Shown here one piece after another: positions 61,954-64,000 of a stretch of 64,000 bases of DNA; the first letter of the stretch is position 1, and every line of letters begins with the position of its first letter. The notes below the pieces were generated by a model. That model did no database searches, was not told the DNA's origin, and saw only the letters and a program-made list of their open reading frames with translations. This DNA is from Vibrio gangliei (GTDB taxonomy: Bacteria; Pseudomonadota; Gammaproteobacteria; Enterobacterales; Vibrionaceae): NCBI RefSeq assembly GCF_026001925.1, contig NZ_AP021870.1:868001-932000 (forward strand), in the 5' to 3' direction. The position numbers were made by a program, and so were the translations under genes.

Positions 61954-62694
61954 ATGAACCCAAGACACAGCCAAATCATCCAAATGGTTAACGAACAGAA
62001 ACGTGTTCAAGTGGCCGATTTATCTGAAAAAATAGGCGTGTCAGGCGTAACCATTCGTCAAGATTTGAATTACCTTGAAAGTGAAGGTCATTTGAAACGG
62101 GTACATGGCGCAGCCGTCGCGCTGCAAAGCGATGATATTGATAGCCGTTTGACCGTCAGCTTTGAAATCAAACAAGCGCTCGCCAACAAAGCCGCGGATT
62201 TAGTCGCGCCGAATGAAACGGTATTAATTGAAGGCGGCAGCGCCAATGCATTACTTGCAAGAACACTCGCAGAGCGTGGCGATGTCACCATCATTACGCC
62301 TTCAGCTTATATTGCGCATTTATTGAAAAACACGTCTGCCAGCATCATTCTGCTTGGCGGGGTGTATCAACATCAAGGCGAAAGCTTGGTTGGCCCTTTA
62401 ACTAAGTTGTGTATTGAACACATTCACTTTAGCACTGCATTTTTAGGTGTTGATGGCTACCATCCAGATACAGGCTTCACCAGCCGTGACATGATGCGCG
62501 CCGATATCGCCTCTAGCATTCTAGCCAAACAACGCCGCAATATCGTGCTCACCGATTCAAGCAAATTCGGTCAAATCTTTCCATCGACCATAGGAAAAAC
62601 TGACCAAATTTCGATTGTTCTCACCGATACTCAAGCCGATATTGAACAGCTTGATTCACTACGCAATAGAGGCGTTGAAGTAATTTTGGGCTAA
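61954..62694 (+). CDS. DeoR-family transcriptional regulator (YciT-like)
   Basis: A 246-aa regulator. The DeoR helix-turn-helix is RVQVADLSEKIGVSGVTIRQ (about residues 18-37), followed by DLNYLESEGHLKRVHG. The sugar-phosphate-sensing domain has NALLARTLAERGDVTIITPS, ILLGGVYQ and VLTDSSKFG. It resembles E. coli YciT throughout. The ATG at 61954 gives the family start; a TTG lies four codons earlier. Likely regulator of the divergent ybiU gene and of itself through the two 17-base elements. The effector is unknown, probably a phosphorylated sugar. Confidence 0.88.
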   Translation: MNPRHSQIIQMVNEQKRVQVADLSEKIGVSGVTIRQDLNYLESEGHLKRVHGAAVALQSDDIDSRLTVSFEIKQALANKAADLVAPNETVLIEGGSANALLARTLAERGDVTIITPSAYIAHLLKNTSASIILLGGVYQHQGESLVGPLTKLCIEHIHFSTAFLGVDGYHPDTGFTSRDMMRADIASSILAKQRRNIVLTDSSKFGQIFPSTIGKTDQISIVLTDTQADIEQLDSLRNRGVEVILG

Positions 62695-62699
62695 CAGAA

Positions 62700-64000
62700 T
62701 CACTGCTCCGTAAACCAACTCGGCACCATCACATTGAGCGATCTAGGTTGTACTCGAATAGACAGTTTTTCTGTTTCGTACAACTCTCCATCAATCACAT
62801 ATTTAAACGCGGTTTCGCTGGTGACGGTCACTTCTTTGGCTTGCTTATGCACAAATCCCAGTGGCTCCGCTGTCGGTAAAAACTTCGACAAGGCAAGCTC
62901 TGATAATGACAACAAACGACCGGTCACACTTTCATGGCAAGGCAAATAAGTGATGTCCATAATCCCATCTTGTAAATCCGGCTCACCACCACCTTGAGCT
63001 AATAAGGTGGTAAAAGGTGCGGCATTAGCAATCACTAAGCTGCTTACTTCTAACTGTTTTGGTGGCTGTTTATCTAGGCTGACTTCAACATGCAAGGTTT
63101 CATTATTGGCAATCGCACCCCATAAACCTTTTAGGTAAGCCAATTGACCATCATTGTTTTTCTCTTCACGCTCCGCATATTCAATCATTTGCTGCTCAAA
63201 ACCGATTCCCGCCACCAGCAACATAAGATCTTGATTACAACGGGCGGTATCTATTTGCGTTACTTCACCATCTAAAATCGCGCCACAAGCGGTTTCAACC
63301 GGAATGATTTTGTTTTCAATACCATACAACACATGACACAGCGCATTGGCGGTACCTAAAGGCAAAATACCTAGAACGATATCGGTATGAACGATTTGGC
63401 TAGCCACTTCGGTTACGGTGCCATCTCCACCGCCTGCCACAATCAATGAGGCACCGGAATTCACCGCTTCTTTAGCCAGTTCTGTGGCTGAAATATCAGG
63501 TGTCGTTTCTCGCACTTCGACTTGATATTTGGCTTTAAATTTTTCCAAAATCTCGTCTTTATAAGTGCCCCATTTCCCGCCACCAGATACCGGATTGACG
63601 ATCATCCACACCGTTTGCTCTGATTCGAATGCTTTTTGTTTATGCAATTGTTGTAGCATCGCCATTTGCTCCTTATTCAAATTTGCGGTTGAACGTATGG
63701 TTTGAATCTTTTTCATGACATCTTCGATACTCATTCTCGGATAACGACGTAGCAAATAAGCCGCTAATACAAATACCGATCGACCCCGCCCTAACGCACA
63801 ATGCACCACCACTTTTTTAGAATCTGCAAGTTGCACATCCATCCAGTCTAAGGCTTTTAGTAACTTACGCTTCGATGGCACTTTATGATCGAGTACTGGC
63901 AAGTTGAAATAATCAAAATCGCGCTTCGCTTTGCCACTTTGCAAACCGTGAAACTCTGCGGTGATGTCCAAAATGCTAGTAATGCCTTGCGCTTTAAGCT
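62700..64000 (-). CDS. Fused dual-specificity phosphatase-diacylglycerol/lipid kinase, partial
   Basis: The frame is open to the last base of the window, so its start lies beyond. The visible N-part is a dual-specificity phosphatase-like domain with KKVVVHCALGRGRSVFVLAA (catalytic HCxxGxxRS). From about 300 residues before the end it is a DAGK/YegS-type kinase: WMIVNPVSGGGKWGTYKD, then IVAGGGDGTVTEVASQI and ILPLGTANALCHVL. It probably phosphorylates a membrane lipid; the linked phosphatase may act on a related lipid or protein. It ends 5 bases from the convergent regulator gene. Confidence 0.87.
   Translation of the reverse strand, partial: LKAQGITSILDITAEFHGLQSGKAKRDFDYFNLPVLDHKVPSKRKLLKALDWMDVQLADSKKVVVHCALGRGRSVFVLAAYLLRRYPRMSIEDVMKKIQTIRSTANLNKEQMAMLQQLHKQKAFESEQTVWMIVNPVSGGGKWGTYKDEILEKFKAKYQVEVRETTPDISATELAKEAVNSGASLIVAGGGDGTVTEVASQIVHTDIVLGILPLGTANALCHVLYGIENKIIPVETACGAILDGEVTQIDTARCNQDLMLLVAGIGFEQQMIEYAEREEKNNDGQLAYLKGLWGAIANNETLHVEVSLDKQPPKQLEVSSLVIANAAPFTTLLAQGGGEPDLQDGIMDITYLPCHESVTGRLLSLSELALSKFLPTAEPLGFVHKQAKEVTVTSETAFKYVIDGELYETEKLSIRVQPRSLNVMVPSWFTEQ

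Overview
The window looks like a chromosomal segment of a marine Vibrio (family Vibrionaceae), probably chromosome II. The evidence is the close family resemblance of nearly all proteins to enteric/Vibrio orthologues (NirB, YdfG, YeeX, YceH, YghU, YbiU, Cra-FruBKA), a Vibrio-type chitin oligosaccharide deacetylase, and an integron attC site resembling Vibrio cholerae repeats (VCR). I see no rRNA, tRNA, CRISPR array, transposase or integrase. The species and replicon are inferred.

Layout. 1-7 kb is nitrogen respiration and assimilation: the end of napC, a 45-aa partner, then an FNR/NarP-type promoter driving nirB-nirD-nirC-cobA (NADH nitrite reductase, nitrite channel, sirohaem synthesis), with a ydfG-like dehydrogenase and a glutathione peroxidase beside it. 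7-12 kb holds a decayed gene, a GIY-YIG protein, yceH with an unlisted 58-aa upstream gene, yeeX, yccT and a DEAD-box helicase. 11.8-17 kb is the fructose regulon: cra divergent from fruBKA, with three near-perfect Cra operators between them. 17-23 kb has a pseudouridine synthase with a coiled-coil insert, an acetyltransferase, a chitin oligosaccharide deacetylase, an acyl-CoA ligase and a membrane-anchored coiled-coil protein.

23.4-32.1 kb is a complete minus-strand cytochrome c oxidase cluster (coxB-coxA-ctaG-coxC, a DUF2909 gene in opposite orientation, surf1, a CxxxC protein, ctaA, ctaB), with tandem repeats inside ctaA. 32.4-37.1 kb is a uronate uptake unit: kduI, a TRAP transporter and an IclR regulator. 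37-46 kb carries an MFS exporter divergent from a LysR gene, sstT, and a four-gene dipeptide/nickel-type ABC importer behind a palindromic operator.

46-47.3 kb is an integrase-less pair of integron cassettes (a secreted hypothetical protein and a ParDE toxin-antitoxin). 47.3-51.3 kb is a divergent locus with a candidate Fur box (PepSY and DUF2946 proteins against an MFS transporter plus a cytoplasmic M23-like protein). 51.5-54.5 kb contains yghU, a small HTH protein, a DUF1097 membrane protein and a DMT transporter.

55-61.7 kb is accessory: a type-2 leuA convergent with an AraC gene, then an amidase and a Qnr-family pentapeptide protein lying between two ~275-bp direct copies of the 3' end of the ybiU-like gene. 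The window closes with a YciT-like DeoR regulator, probably controlling ybiU through paired operators, and a truncated phosphatase-diacylglycerol kinase fusion. The most notable items are the cassette island, the repeat-flanked qnr/amidase segment, the MFS/M23 pair and the YciT/YbiU operators.
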